Of a stretch of DNA of 64,000 nucleotides, positions 46,859 to 61,255 are shown in pieces. The stretch's first letter is position 1, and each line of letters opens with the position of its first letter. The stretch is taken from positions 21,265,956 through 21,329,955 of the forward strand of contig NC_051095.1 in assembly GCF_901709675.1 (NCBI RefSeq), given 5' to 3'. The notes beneath the pieces were generated by a model, which worked only from the letters and a program-made list of their open reading frames with translations, was not told the DNA's origin and searched no databases. This DNA is from Syngnathus acus (Eukaryota > Chordata > Actinopteri > Syngnathiformes > Syngnathidae). The position numbers and the translations under genes were made by a program.

Positions 46859-49026
46859 CTCATCTTCCGAACAGCTTATCCTCACGAGGGTCATTCTTCT
46901 GTTTCTTTTAATTCCCAACTATGTGAATGCTGCGAACACTCTTATCTGGTGATGATCAGGTTTCGAGAACAAACTTGAAAAATCGTATCATCAATGGACT
47001 GGGGAAAAAAAGAGAATTAATCACATGGCAGAACATGTACATTGGATAATGGTTACCCCCCCTCACACACCACTTTGCACCGAAGAAGCTCCTCTGCGTG
47101 AGTCCTATTAGTTATGAGGCGGCCATTGTTCTTTGTCAGCCAAATGAGAGGGCATGCACATCATTGAGCAGCTTGACTCTCCACTGTGCCTCATCACATG
47201 TTTTGAGCGTATGAAAGCAGAGAAGGTTGCCTACACCAAACGATGCGTTCCATGGCACGGCACACATAATTAATAGGGAAAAGGGGAAAAAGATCACTCT
47301 TTGGAATGACCTGACAAAGGTGGAAAAACTCCCTGGCATTTTCTCCTGACACACTGATTAGAGCTGATCCTGTTACCGCCTCTAATCGCCGTTTTGTTTG
47401 CCGTGAATGAGTCTCCTCATTCCTGATTGTGAGAAAACTTGAGATGCGGCGGTGCATGCTGAAGATGTGTAAATTCCATCGACTTGTCCCTTGTACAAAT
47501 ACACACATATGCAGTGGTGGGAATTTTCCCCAGGTGACTGTACTTTTACCGGAATTTACAAAATGACCTACTCCAGATACTACTCAATAGTGTACCCAGA
47601 AAAAATGGTGTGTTGAAGTTACTCAATTTTAATAAAATAAAAATGAGAACAAAACTGTCACAATCATTGGAACTCAACCAAGTGAATGACACACAAACAA
47701 GTTAGATTAGAACAAACGTTTTATCACATCAACAATCACATTTACATTCAATAATACAAAACGTCCTGGTGGGATTTCGCTTTGAGATTCCACAGCTCTT
47801 AAACAGTTTTGAAGTTAGTCCAAAAGCAGAGGATTATATTACACAGAAGACAGACCTACTATTTTACCACCAAAAAAGTGTACAATTCCCAGAATGTATT
47901 TGAGTTAAGTACTTTACCTGATCAGCTGCACAGACTGCAGTCTAATACTTTTGTCTTCAAAATACTTTTCTTACGATTGCTAATAAATATTTAATGATTG
48001 GGATCATAGCCTTCCACCTGCCAAATGTGACCCTTACAATTACATTTGTCAAAACGACCAAGAAAACAAGCACTTAATGGTTTTATCAGTTGCCTATTCA
48101 AGAAGGCGTGACTTCACATTCTTTTGCGGTGGAGTCATTTCGTTTTACTCTGCTCCATTTTGGAAGAAGAGTCTACGGACAAACATCGGTCAAACAGATT
48201 TAAGATCTGCTGCGGACTCAGTCGGCATCGGTGCTGCGGCAGATCGAGGAGGAGCTCACTCCGATGGCGTGTCAATGCTCAAGAATGTAGATCTGTCAAT
48301 GAGCAGAGCTAAATATCATTTTTCCTGCCTTTCATTTTTCTCTCTTTGCCAGGCTACTTTGAAGTAAATAGTGAAAGGATCCCAGACTGTAGCAAATTAC
48401 CTGCAGACTGAAGCATTTTTGACATAAGCCCTGAAAGAAGGGGCGAGCCGCTTTTCTCGGCGGCCCCTTTGGCGTTTTTAATCTGGGACTGAGGGAGACA
48501 GCGGCGCTGACAGAATGATGGGACAGCTGGACATGCTTCCAGGCCGCCAGTAACGGGCCAGAGAGAAGCCAGGCGAAGGGCCGCTGCAGACGTCTCAGCA
48601 CCGAGCCAACAAGCAGACCGGAGGAGTGGCCACGGGGACGCACGTCTTCTCTGGGAGACCCAGTGCAAACCTGGAAGAATCACTTCATATCCACCCCTAC
48701 ATTAACCACTGTCCTTGTCAGATTTTAGTTTGAACCTGTGCTCCTGTCTCCTTCAGCATAACAAGCTGTGAGCAATGTGTTCCATTCCATTCTTGACAAC
48801 AATTGTACGTAAATATCTATTTTCCTGAAGATTTGAACACAACTTGTTCAAAAACTTCCTACATGCTCTCGCTACAGTGGCCCAAGTATCCTTCTCATGT
48901 TGGTCTGGTTAGTTTTGTTATAACTGCACATGCAGAGGGATGATGCTGATTGGTCACTACCTCTTTCCTGATTATGACCAGGCCTGGTTTACGTCTCCAC
49001 AAAAAAATAACGGAATGACACTATTT

Positions 49027-49252
49027 AATTGAGTCACCTGACTTGCGTGCAGGCAGCGTGGGATCAATTCCCGCTCAGTGATGGTGTGCATGTGGGCGTG
49101 GCTGGTTGTTCATCTCTATATGTGACTTGTGAATGGCTGGCGACCAGTTCAGCATAAAGTTAGCCTTTTGCCTGATGTTAGCTGGGATGGGCTCCAGCAC
49201 CCCCATGTGACCCTGAAGTGGTGATGAATGGAGGGATGGATGGACGGACGGA
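49027..49252. repeat. Dispersed fish repeat, opposite orientation
   Basis: CGTGGGATCAATTCCCGCTC, GAATGGCTGGCGACCAGTTC, AGCTGGGATGGGCTCCAGCA and a GGATGGATGGAC end: the reverse complement of the family at 39870. Confidence 0.6.
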
Positions 49253-52200
49253 CGTTCTGAAACCAAAAAAGGGCGAAAAAACAAACACTGAATTATCAAG
49301 GAATACCTTGTCCCCATTTGATTTTGCACCTGGGGGAGGTAATAATTACAGGCCTGGAATAAAATGGAATTAAAATATCATCCAAATGAACATGCATGAT
49401 ATTTCAAATGTACATGTATGTATGGTAGGTTTTGTTGTGTGTACGTATGTTCTATGCCCACAGAGAAACTCTGCTCCTGTTAACGTGCTTCACCCTAAGT
49501 GACCCAAGAACATAAATGCAACACGCAGGTGAAAAATGAAACCAGTCAGAGTTCTCACATGGGCCGATCTGTCATCCATTGGGGACATGGGGCTCTTCTG
49601 TTTTTGTTTTATGCACAAGAACACGTAAATATTACCACATGATTGTGTTTTTTGTTTTTGCTTCTCATCTTTTGTTGTTGAAGAGTGGATCTTTGTGGAT
49701 ACATGAATTTGAGCATGAAATGGAGCAAGATATGGACAATGCATTTTTGTCTTATAGCTGGTTTGGAAGTGCCTGGTCCTATGTGCTGGTAAAAAAAATT
49801 CAATGTATAATGGTGGACGACTTTTCTAAAGAACAGCAACCGCGAGTCCAATTAAAGCCCAAAAGAACTTGACTGTCGCACACTCGGAGTAGAGAGGATG
49901 TAACCTGAGGCGAAGAGGGAGAAATGAAATGAGACAATTAGGCTTGCTTGGACAATGATATTTGACATAAGGCGCTTTTGACTCATGCATCAGTGCTCTT
50001 CGCTATCAGGGGCTTCTATCGCGTTGGTCCATTGGTTTGTCATTCTCCCTCTCTATTTGACATCAGTTATTTTTTTGCTGGGAATGATGAACAATGACTG
50101 CCTGTTCAGAGATCCTATAACATTTTTCTCCGGAGGGAGAAGTGCCGCTGGCTTTGAACCATTCTAATCACTGGTCCCTTTTCAAATGAATTGGAATGAT
50201 TCATTTCAAATTTGTGTCCATACTCATCCTTTTGCCTGAGCAGATTTTTTCCTTGTTCTGCCTGTGGCGTGAGAGAGGGTTTAGGTTGTGGAGCTGTTCA
50301 TTTTGGGAAAGTACTTCCTCCTCAGCCTCTGTGACCCTGTCCACCCTCCCCCAATGGGTGGGCTGTGACCCCACTAGCCTGCAGCCACTGCAGGTTGGAA
50401 GCACTCACCCTGAAACGTTTGCAATCCAGGGCATGTACTTGCGGACACTTTGTGCACTTTGCCCTCCTCCAAAATCCAGTCAGAACCTACGGGCCACAGG
50501 TCAGTAGTCCAAACATAGGTGGGCGATAAAAATAGTGAGTGATTCACAGGTCATCTAAAAATACCAGCTTTTGCCCCGTTCTCATTTAGAAACAGCGTCA
50601 TTTTGAGGGCAGCCTTATGGGAACGTCTGCCCGGATGTCATCAGAAACAAGAGTGCGTTTGCAGAAAAAAAAAAAAGAAAAGAAGGAGGCTTAGTGATGT
50701 CGATGTCCCTTTCCTCACATGTAACCTCATACTGCTGAGAAAATGTCAGAGTGCACAAGAAAAAAGAGAGTGTGGCCATCAGATTCTCCAGGGCCTTAAA
50801 GGGGCCCCATGCCCTGACAAATAGAGCAGTCTGTCCTTATCTCTGCCATGGAAGAATTCCACCATGTAGTGGCAGCATCTTAAGACATGCGCTTTTTGAA
50901 TAATGCAGCTCACACCTAGTCTAAAATTAGTGTCATTTAAAATGAGTTTTTTCCCCCCCTCCGTCTTTGTGTGGCTCCTGTTACAATCGCACTATATTTA
51001 ACAGTGCAGATGAGCATGATCAAAGATGACAGGTACTTTAGCGTGCAATGCTCCAAAATACACCACGCCGTGCTCTGGAGACGTCAGCTAAGAATGACAA
51101 GACTGCAATTGAAGCTATTTGCGGAATTCAAGCTCAGTCATTACAAGCATGGAAAATAGATACACATTTTTTATTGCTGTGTCAAAAGCGGCCACCTGTC
51201 ATCGCTGCTGCAGATGAGCTGATTCTTGGCTAGCTGGGGTTTCCCACCGTAACACCTGCATCCACGCAGTAACATGGGCTGCAGTAAAAGAGGAAATTAC
51301 ATACTGTCACTGCCAAATACTTTCAACATAAACAGTTGTGCTACTACGAGCCCTCTTGGTCCAGAAACATTGATTGATTGCAAAAAAAAAAAAAAAAATC
51401 CATCGGGGCCCCGAGAAGACAAATGCTTTGATTTAGCTTCTGATATTGTGTTTATAAAGTGATAGTAATTTTTTCTCAACAAAGTCATGATCTAATGCCA
51501 TTATAAAAAAAAAAAGGAAACAATCACAAATATAATCATCACAAGTCAATTTTGCCTCCGGGACATCGACTTGCAGTTGTAGGTTGTGACTCATTTTCAT
51601 CTGCTGGTTTGGATTTCTTCACTGCACTCACCTGCTGCCCACACAAGTTGCTCAGGTAGTGCGGCTTCCCTGGGATGACACAAGCAAAACTTGCATTTAA
51701 GTTTCATTAAAGACTCCTTATGTATGAGTGAGTGTGAATAGTCATCTGCTTATATACGTATTGTCTGTCTATGGCGGCATTTAAACAGCTGACCAAAATT
51801 GAATTTTTTGCCCATCCAGATCTAAATTCAAATTGCTCCAAGTCCACAAATCTGTTTTGAGTTTGTTTTTTCTTTTTTTAAATTCGTTTTGTCCGTGACG
51901 TCATGCTATAAGACGCAATACCGAATGAGGAGAGGCAAAGAATGGAGCACATAGATAAATTAATAAAGTCGATGGTATAATGAGTCCATTGATGAAAGTA
52001 CTTTTTGTGTTGCCACCGTCACAACTAAATGACGTCAAACACTTTGCGTGCTGGACAGTGCCTTTGCTCAACCTGTCAGATGGATCAACATTAATGTGGT
52101 CCAGTCTTGACAGGGCCAAATCTGATTTGGACACTTGCTAAATAAAAACTGTGTCGACAGTCAGCCTTAAAAATCGGATTTCACGAGGAATTTGATTTAA

Positions 52201-53554
52201 ATGCCTGCAGCCCTCATGGACCCTGCCGTTTGCTCAAAGAAAGCTGGGATTTGTGAGTCATGCCTTCCCGGGATTTTTATGTGTAAAGTTACAATCATGT
52301 CTTTTTTCCTCAAAAGGGTCCAACAATGAGCATCGGTTCTGTCAGTTTTGCACACACCCCAAAAATGGAGTCTCCTGTTGCTCCTGCCCTGGAAATGTAA
52401 TATTTTGATGCATAAAACACAAAAGGAGTTTTGTCTGAATGCCAAAATGGTGAATTATTTCCACAAACAACATTGCAGCAAATCCTGCACACGTATCTGG
52501 AGGTCAAGCTCCATTTGTCATTCTTGTTGCGTAATGCAAACGTATGAATTGCTATAAAACTGATTCATGCACATGTATTTTCTGGAGGTGAACAATTCGT
52601 CCATCGTTTTTCATTCGCTAGTGGCCGACCCGCCAGTCTGAAATAGTGACGGAGTGATGAATGACGGCCACTGGCAAATGACCAATGATGGATAATTGCC
52701 CAATTGCCACGGCACAGCTATAGAGGCAACAATTCCATACACTATTTGCATGTGGCTCGTGGACTCATCCATTCATCCACCCACCCGTTTGTTGTCTTCT
52801 CCAGAGTTGTGGGTGAGCTGGAGCTGAAATGTGGGAACTAGCCCGAGTGTGCAAAGAAAACCCATGCAAACATGTACGTGTCCCGTGAAAAGCATTTGCT
52901 ACTTGCAGGTTTTCATCCCTTCTTGTCTGATCGCTGTCCTCTTCATTCATGTTGCCTCCATCCTGACGTTTCATCTTTGAAGCTTAGAACATTTGAGAGA
53001 TGAGTGATCTATCTCCTCTTGAGAAGTGTTGCGTGAGACAGTGTGTGTTTGTGTGTGTGTGTGTTATCAGAGATGCACTCTCTCTTCTTCTTCTCCTGTT
53101 TGTGTATGTTTTTATTTTACAAAAGACAGATGCCCCCCCATTGGATCCAACAAAACTTATCTTGTCGTTCAGAGCATGGTACAACAGTGTAGACCACCAA
53201 GTGCTCATCTCCTCTCAGGAGTAAAGGCGGCGAGATATGATGAAACAGATGAAGTTCTGCTTAAAGCTACGGGACCTGGTGGTACTCTGTCTGGCACATC
53301 TAGATGCTTCTGATTGCACGTCACGATAAGTAACATGAAAGTGTCCTGTCATCAGCTTTTTTTCTTCTCTTGTCTGCCCCACAACAACACAGAGGCATCA
53401 ATAAAAATGTTTGCACGTTAGGCTACTCTTTTTTTCTGAGGGGGAACTTGGCCCTGTCAATGGTTTTTCTACTGGGAAGTGTGTATACTTGCAATCTCAT
53501 CATTTCTGGACTGCTCACAGCCGGAAACTATCAGATTAATCTTTATAGATAGCA

Positions 53555-53825
53555 TTTATCCTCAATAGGGTAGCTGGTGAGCTGGAGCGGATCCCGACTG
53601 ACTTTGGGGCAAGAGGCGAGGTACACCTTGGAGTTATTGCCAATCAGTCGCAAGGCACAGGTAGACAATCAATAATTTTATGGGCAATTTCATGTCTTCA
53701 ATTAACTTAACAAGGATGTTCTTTTTTCCCAATTTGAGAGGAAGCTGTACTTGGAGAGAGCTTCCAAACTCAAATTGAGATTGTAACGCTGAACTGCTCA
53801 AATTCGAGGCAGACATGAAAACCAC
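53555..53825. repeat. Dispersed fish repeat copy
   Basis: GGTGAGCTGGAGCGGATCCC, GAGGTACACCTTGGAGTTAT, GCCAATCAGTCGCAAGGCAC and CTTCAATTAACTTAACAAGG. Diverged, plus orientation, lacking a long microsatellite. Confidence 0.6.
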
Positions 53826-56315
53826 TCTGACATATGAACTAAGTAATAATAATACTTTTACACGTCCAAAAAGCAACTCTTCTCTGATGAAGTCATGACT
53901 TTATTCCTGTTGCACTGTATAATGCATATATTTTTTTCTCTTTTTAGTATGGCCTTGATGCATTTTAAAAAAACAACAACTGTGAGACATGTTTATTTAT
54001 ATTGTCCGACGCGGAAAGTGAATCAGCAACCTTTACATAAAAAAATAAATAAATAAATAAATAAAAATAAATATATTGCAACAAAACAATACAATACCTC
54101 TATATACATTTACCGGACAATGTATTAGGTACACCTGCACTAACTACATTTGATAACAAGAACTCGTTTGGCAAACTCAGTTTGAAAATCTGTCTCTTCT
54201 ATTTATATGGTACATTTGAACCTAATAACAATAATGTTGGCGGCTGAATGTACAGTATGCTGAGCTCTCACTTGGAGTTAGAAACGCATATTTTTCTTGG
54301 AAATGCAATGAGGCTGACATCGTGGTCATGGAATCTTCATAATTATCACTAGTTGTATTTATTATGATATTTAAAGCTATGAAATGCTATAAATGTCCTC
54401 AAATGCAAGAGTTGTATATGACACTGCTCACCTGGGAGCAAATTAGCAAAAAGTCATTTTTCTAGAACCGTTTATCTTGTTCAGTGTCAGGCTCAAGGCA
54501 TACTACACCCAAGACTGGACACCAGTCCAATATATTGACACCGTCACAAGTCATGGGAGTGACCCATTAGTGACCAATTTATGTGAAAATATGCACAATT
54601 GTAAAGACAGCTTAAAAATGTCTGCATTTATTTTGAGTGCAAGTGTGCAAAGAAAGTTGCTCTAAGTGTAAAAAATAAAATATAAGAAAAATATCAAATA
54701 AGCTTCAAAACAAAATGCAATCCCCTTCACAAATTTGTGAATTGTGAGAGAATCAAGTCTAATCAGGTCTTGACTTGGAATAGATTTGAGACTTCACATG
54801 ACTGGAGTTGCTTTTGTAAGTGAAATAAATAAAATGAGACAGGAAGCAGCCACCACTCCCTGTCTTCGGGAACTTGGCACTTCTGTTTTCTTTTGGCTGA
54901 ACCTTCTGTCTCCAAAATTACACTGATCTTGTAAAAATAAAATAAAATAATAATAATAAAAAAAAAGGAGAAAGGACACCTGCAAGAAAGACAAAGACCC
55001 AATTACAGAAAGGACTCTTGCTGTGTGTGCAGTGTGTGTCATTGAATGAATCTATCACTAATGAAGACTTTTCGCAGGATGACAGTGTGCTTGTTGACAT
55101 AGCGCATGCTGAATGAATGTGTAACGTCTGCTGCTTAAACGCGTCCCTATCAATGTTGTTATGATTACACGCCACATCTCTCCGGGTCAGACCAAAGGAA
55201 TGAGCTGGTCCTAGTGAAAATAAACACGATCTGCGCCGTGTATTACGCCCGATTGTAAAGCATCCACCAATGACAGCATAAATCCTCACCTATCTCCCTT
55301 CAGGGCCTGGGATTGGAACGACCATTGTGATTGGTCCCTGCAGATGAGCCCTGTTGTGGAAATGCCGTGTGATTTGCCTCCCAGAAAACCATCTTTGTTT
55401 GCTTCTGACAGGGGGAATGTGCAAAGCATCTATGTGGCACTTGGAGCAGCTCAAATGAGACCTTGGATTTTTCGAACGTGCACACACAAGCGCTTTGATC
55501 CTGCAAGGCAGGTGGGCGTCAGCTGTCCAAAAGAATGGGCGCTCATTCCTTTTTAAAGAAAGCACATTTGTCATATTGGCCACTACAATCCGTGCAACAT
55601 ACCTGTTGCCAACATCGAGGTACATTTGTTCCCTCTTAGCAATTAAACTATGCGTTCTGGTTTCATAACACAGAGAGGCCGACCTGCCCCGTTGGCAGCA
55701 GGTCTCTGATCATCTCACTGATAAGTTTGGCTCCAATAAAAACATACCAGGCCTAGTGCGGCACCCGAGCCAAGCCGACAGAGAAATACTATACTGAGAA
55801 ATACGAAACCCTAATATAAAACATTCAAAACAACACGTTAAACTTGAATAAAAGCAGAATGGGATTGCAGCTGGGGTTTTATGGAAAGTGAAAAGATCAC
55901 TGTGAATATGACACCTGAACACAATGTCATTGGAAAAAAAAAACACTGAGAATGAAAAACAGAAAGTTTCAACTTCAGACATCTTTGAAGCTTTAAGAGG
56001 CATTCTCAATCATAAGCAAGTATGGTTACGAGTTGTGACCATTGTAATCAGAGCAAAACTTATTTTTTGATCAAAGGTGAGTACTATATTACTGCATTTT
56101 AACATTCATCAGCAGCTTGGGCAGCCATCTATCATCGTCAGTCCACCATTTATTCAAATTGCAAACCGAACAAAACTGTAAGTCAGTCCATCATTAATTT
56201 ACTTTTGTAAGCACTTTGGTCCAAAAACAAACAAAACGAAAACAAAACAAAATGCAATGCACTATATATCGCTGGATCTACTGCCATTATACAATAGAAT
56301 ATGCACGCAACCATG

Positions 56316-56318
<3 letters not shown>

Positions 56319-56410
<92 letters not shown>

Positions 56411-56416
56411 ACACAA
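56319..56416. repeat. (CA)n microsatellite
   Basis: Over 40 uninterrupted CA dinucleotides; source of spurious HTHT and CVCV frames. Confidence 0.97.
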
Positions 56417-59400
56417 AATGTTTTAATTGAAAGTTTTGCTTACCTTAACCAGAATCCCTTGTTACTTATTTCAAAAGGTACAATTCCGGTGGACTTCACT
56501 TTTCCGTCAATCTAATATCGTCGGCAAAATGGGCAGGCTGATGGACCTGCCATCAATCTGAGAGAATACACACCTCTGTTCTTAATCTCAAGGTGTGTTT
56601 ATCATTTCGCATTTTTCCTTGACACAGTCCCTGCAGTTTGACTCGGTAACAGGTTAATTTAATTTCTTCATTTTGGTAAGAAAGAGCCAAAGATATACTC
56701 ATGGTCCAGCACTTAATGCCAAGCCAGGCCTCCCTTGTACTGTAACCAGATTGTACATTTGTAAGATACTTAACAGCTTTGGATGCTTAGGCATTGTCTC
56801 TGGTGAAGATCTAGACAGAGGTTATAGCCCACCTACAGACAGACAAAAACTTCAAAAATGTTTGAAACTTTGCTGGTCCAAGTCTCTTATGTCATAAGTC
56901 TCTTTGTACGTCGAAAAAAACTGTTGGACATCATTGACGAGCATCACATATATGCACTTCTAACTATGCCATCTAACCTACACCCAACCTTGAACATATA
57001 ATTTAAAAAAAAGTTTTTTCTCCCCAAAAACATTTGATCCTGCTCTTTGTCAGGGTCTGTCCAGGTTTGTGAAAGCTAATTGTCTCTAATGAATAAGACA
57101 ACATGGAGATCGTCCTGATCATGACATGGGAAATGAATTAGGGAGATTCAGGTGAAACCTGAGAGAACCTGACAAATGATAGTTCCTGTGACCATTGACT
57201 CTGTTCTTTGCCAGATCTGTGCCATGATTAGCTGCTGGGAAATGAATGGATACATGGCTTCCTAGACCAAAAAGGAGGACCAACTTGCAGAAGCTTCATT
57301 AGCAATGCGTTCTTGATGTTTATGCCAAAATATTTACAAACAATTACTATACAATGGATGAAAAAAGTTGACATGCTCCTGTTCGTTTGACAGGTTTTGT
57401 TAACAAAAAATAAGGTAAACCATTTAATGTGACCTATAACTTGCCTGATTGAACGTGGCATCTTTTATTCATCATGCATGCAGGGCTGAATATGCGCTGG
57501 TGGTAAAATTCAGAGAATAATCCAGATTCGTTAGATGTTGTCTACTGGCCAGTTGTCTGATACAGACAGAGAAGAAAGAGTGCGTCATCAGTGACAGACT
57601 GACAGGTTGACAGACCTTCCGTTAATATTGACGCTGCAAAATTGCAAGAATAACTCAGATTTGTTAGAATCAGATGTTTTCTCCTGGCCATCTGGACCCC
57701 GTGGACGTCCCATGGCAGGCAGCAGGATTTGTTTGTTCTTTTCTTGTACGGTGGGTTGTTAAGGTCACCTCGTCATTTAAAAACCAACAACAATATACTG
57801 TAAGTGGGGTCTTTCATTTTAGACCCTGTCTCTGAATGTTGAGTGTGAGTCTGCTCTCCACACGCATTTGGACAGAAGAGGTGAGAATTTCTAAGCAGAT
57901 GTGTCTTTTTGCATAAATACCTCCTTGCAGTTGTCATTCTTGTTTTCACCAGAATAAACCCAAATTAAAATTCTGAATCGCATTATAAATTGCACTGGAT
58001 CATGTTGGACATTGTGTGATTTAACAAACGTTGTCTGGCTCTGACATGAGGTCAGCACTCTTCCATGTTGTTTTTTCAAGGTGGTGTCTGGATATTGGCT
58101 GTTTTCAACCACCCAGCTTGTAGCCTCTATTCAGATGCTGCACTGATGTGTCTTCCAGCCAGGGGATTTTCCTTCTTCCAGAAGTTGTTAGTGTGGAGGA
58201 GGATCACAGTTCTGCTGCCATAATGCTGTTCTGAAGTTCCATATAATAATCACTGCTCTGTCAAGGATACTAGAATGTTTGCTTTTACCTAATTATAAAA
58301 CCAGTTCAAATGACATTTTACTTTACATTTGTTTAACTGAAATATAATCTCCAAATATTTCATTGTACCCATATCCATGCAAATAGTGTAATTAGATATT
58401 GAAAAGCGTTTTTAGTAATTACAAATTTATTGATTCAAATGCACTTGACTGAAGTATTTTCCTCAGGCTCGCTTTTGTTCTATAAAGCGTGCATGGATGG
58501 ATCACTTGCTACTTGCTGGGACTTGTCCAGGTTCGGTTCCATGATTTACACTGTAAATCGTAGTGGGCCGCAATGTGAGAGCAGCAGATTAATGTACTTT
58601 ATGACAAAGCCCTGTTTCAACTCTATTGGAAACATGGCAAATGGATTCAAAAGCAAAACGATTTTGGTCTGTTAGTTTAAGGATTGAGTAACAAGTAGTG
58701 GGACTGCAGCACTTTAAAATGAGACTTTTGAGAAAGACAATGATGGGAAGCAAAAGTCTTACTGTGGAAAAAAAAAAAAAAAAAAGCACACGCCTACCCA
58801 CCCACACGCTTACACACATTTTGATACGTTGCTGCAACTAGGAATCTGGATGTGTGTGAAACAGCGATGATTCTGGAAGACACCCAAGAATGAAATGCTG
58901 AATATTTGTACATAGGTCCAAATTTGCCTGCATTTTGCATAAGAATCTACTGATAGTACTTCGGAACGATAATTTCTTTTGTAATAATATACAAAACAAT
59001 ATAGAAAAAAATTCTTCCTTTTCGATATACCTACGTCGTTACAGCGGATTTTTCTTTATTTTTGTTGTTGTCGCGTATAACAAACTCTTTCAAATTGCAC
59101 ACTCCTGAGTAATGTGTAATGTGTGTGTAAACTTCACTTGTACACATTTGAGTGTAGTTTAGAAATGGTCAACTCCAGTAAGTAGGCTGACCCTTAGTAA
59201 CAACCTAGCAACAGAGACATTATCTAGTCCACATTGAGTCATCCAGCCCACTTGAACTAATGTTTTCTTGAGATCGTGGGAACCCCCGAACATAAAAAGA
59301 TACCACACATGTAAACACCAACCTGCCTCGCTTGCTCACACAGCATTTTTCCATTGAAATCCAACATTTATTAAATCTACACAAAGATGGCATATGTACA

Positions 59401-61119
59401 GCCAAGTCCAAATTTACTTTGAATTAAAGTAATTTTTTCCTTTGAAATAATAGAATGGAATAGATCAGGATTCACCAATCTTTGGGAATGTGAAATCAAC
59501 TTAGGTATTGATTCAGTTAGCAGTTTGGTACACTTCATACTATTCTTCAAACAACTTCTGAAATAATAAATATGCTTAAAGTATTTCTGAGTAGATCATC
59601 TTATTTCTACACACTCTATGGTTTGGTCATGCACTTCAAAATTGACCTTTGAACTATACTATTTTTTTCTATTAATATTGTCTCTCAAATTTACACAGAT
59701 ACAAGTGAGATTTTAAAAAGAGTAGCCCACTAGTAAGTGTCTTAAAAAATAGAACAGCAAAAAAAATCATATCTCACTGGTGAGCTATTTTTAGGCCCAC
59801 ATGCAACTCACGTTCACCTCAGGAGCAAACGGGTGCCTGCAGGCACTTTGTTTGTGACCCCTGTTCTCGATCATGCTTGAAGATTGAGTTCATTCAATAT
59901 TTTCTGACATCAAAAGAATGATCAAAAGTTGAAAAACAATGGCTAGATATTTTCCAGGATTCTCTTTGCATCGTCAGTCTTATCTCACTTATGTCCTTTT
60001 CAATCATAAGATAAGCATTTTACAAATATAAAATGTGCCTTCTCCCCACTCCAACTTCAAGCAAGCAATTGAAGATATAGAGCATTTTGTCAAAAAGAAC
60101 CCAATGGACTTTTTTCTTACTTCTCGTATAAAACGCGGTTCGCACTGACTTCATTGCTATTTACCGATAGTGGAAAGGAAAAGGTATTTTGTGTCGTAAT
60201 TTTCAAAGCAGTCACCAGACAGACCAATCAGAAATGGCATGCGACATTTACGGAGGAGTGGTGTTTGAAAAAGAACGGAGCGCGTGTGTGTGTGTGTGCG
60301 TGTGTACGTGCGTGCGTGCACTTGGCTCAGGTGCCAGCTCTTAAGTTGTCTCACCCTCTCTTTCTTTCTATCTCTGTCCTTCACGCCCTACCTTTCTGTA
60401 AGCCCGAGCAACGTCCAATGTTAATGACGTAGAGTAGACAGATATGTAACACACAAACAATTGTTATCATGGCAAACTTGAAGCAACAGGCTGCTGCAGT
60501 GCTGCCGTTTGTTTGCTTTGGAATACTTTCTCCGGTGACAAGACAAAAGACTTGATCAATGCAAAGTGTGTGGAGTTCAATTTACAGATGCAAAGACGAC
60601 AACCTAACTTTGTCAGTTATTTGAAAACGGACCTGGTTAGGTGAGTCATGGTGTTAGCACTAGCAAGGGCAGACTAGATTGGTGCAGCTTGACTATTTTT
60701 TTTTTTTTGCACTTGTGGTCTTGACACTTGACTTGAATTTGGCCTCGAAGACCAGCGCCCATCTTTGGCACATACGGACAAACAAAAACACTCATGCATT
60801 CCATCCTGTTCTAAAAATAGCTCACCACCGATCATGAGACATTGTGATTTGCTGGTCACGTTACAGAAATGATCATCATAAAATGTAAAAACCAGCAGAG
60901 ATTTGTAGAAATAAAATATTGTGAGAAATCATTAACATGATCAGTGTCTTTCAATGTTATTCATAATATCATACATAATATCATAGGTATGTTGAGCAAA
61001 ATGGTTACCTCAGAAGTGTTTATCTAACTGGTCTCTCTTCACGTTCATCAGTAGGCTACAAAAGTCGCCCTCGGCTTTGAAAAGGTTGGTGACCACTGAT
61101 TTAGCGTCTTCGGTGATCA

Positions 61120-61255
61120 AACAGGTTTTGGGAATGTGGGAGGGTGTCAGGCCAAAAAAAAATCACCCAAGCATAGGGTGAACATGCAATCTCCACAAAG
61201 GAAGGATTTGAACCCACGACCTCGGAACTATGAGGCGGATGTACTAACCACATGG
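61120..61255. repeat. Distal arm of dispersed fish repeat
   Basis: GGTTTTGGGAATGTGGGAGG, GAACATGCAATCTCCACAAA and GATTTGAACCCACGACCTCG with GAGGCGGATGTACTAACCAC. Plus orientation. Confidence 0.65.

Larger units (their letters stand above)
44965..50000. other. Gene-free interval downstream of the her11-like gene
   Basis: No splice-bounded coding exon found. It contains a possible solo LTR (45370-45720), dispersed-repeat fragments, the (ATTC)n tract at 46769, and unique-looking blocks at 47040-47480 and 48370-48720 with higher GC and no repeat. Confidence 0.5.
50000..57000. other. Gene-free interval
   Basis: No gene recognised. Repeat pieces at 52765-52875, 53555-53825 and 54447-54545; A-runs at 50668-50680 and 51381-51397; a (CA)n tract at 56319. 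Unique-looking blocks at 52020-52560 and 55050-55700 contain no obvious repeat and could be conserved noncoding elements. Confidence 0.5.

Noticed and set aside
46585-46911. 108-codon frame rich in FIHS repeats
   Set aside because: Translation of the (ATTC)n microsatellite plus dispersed-repeat flank.
47136-47508. Overlapping minus-strand frames of 72 and 104 codons
   Set aside because: No recognisable domain and two frames equally open; better viewed as a possible noncoding block.
48077-48683. Several 60-110 codon frames on both strands
   Set aside because: No family resemblance, overlapping in several frames and strands, no splice context; likely chance in GC-richer unique DNA.
56183-56515. 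CVCV and HTHT frames on both strands
   Set aside because: Translation of a (CA)n tract.
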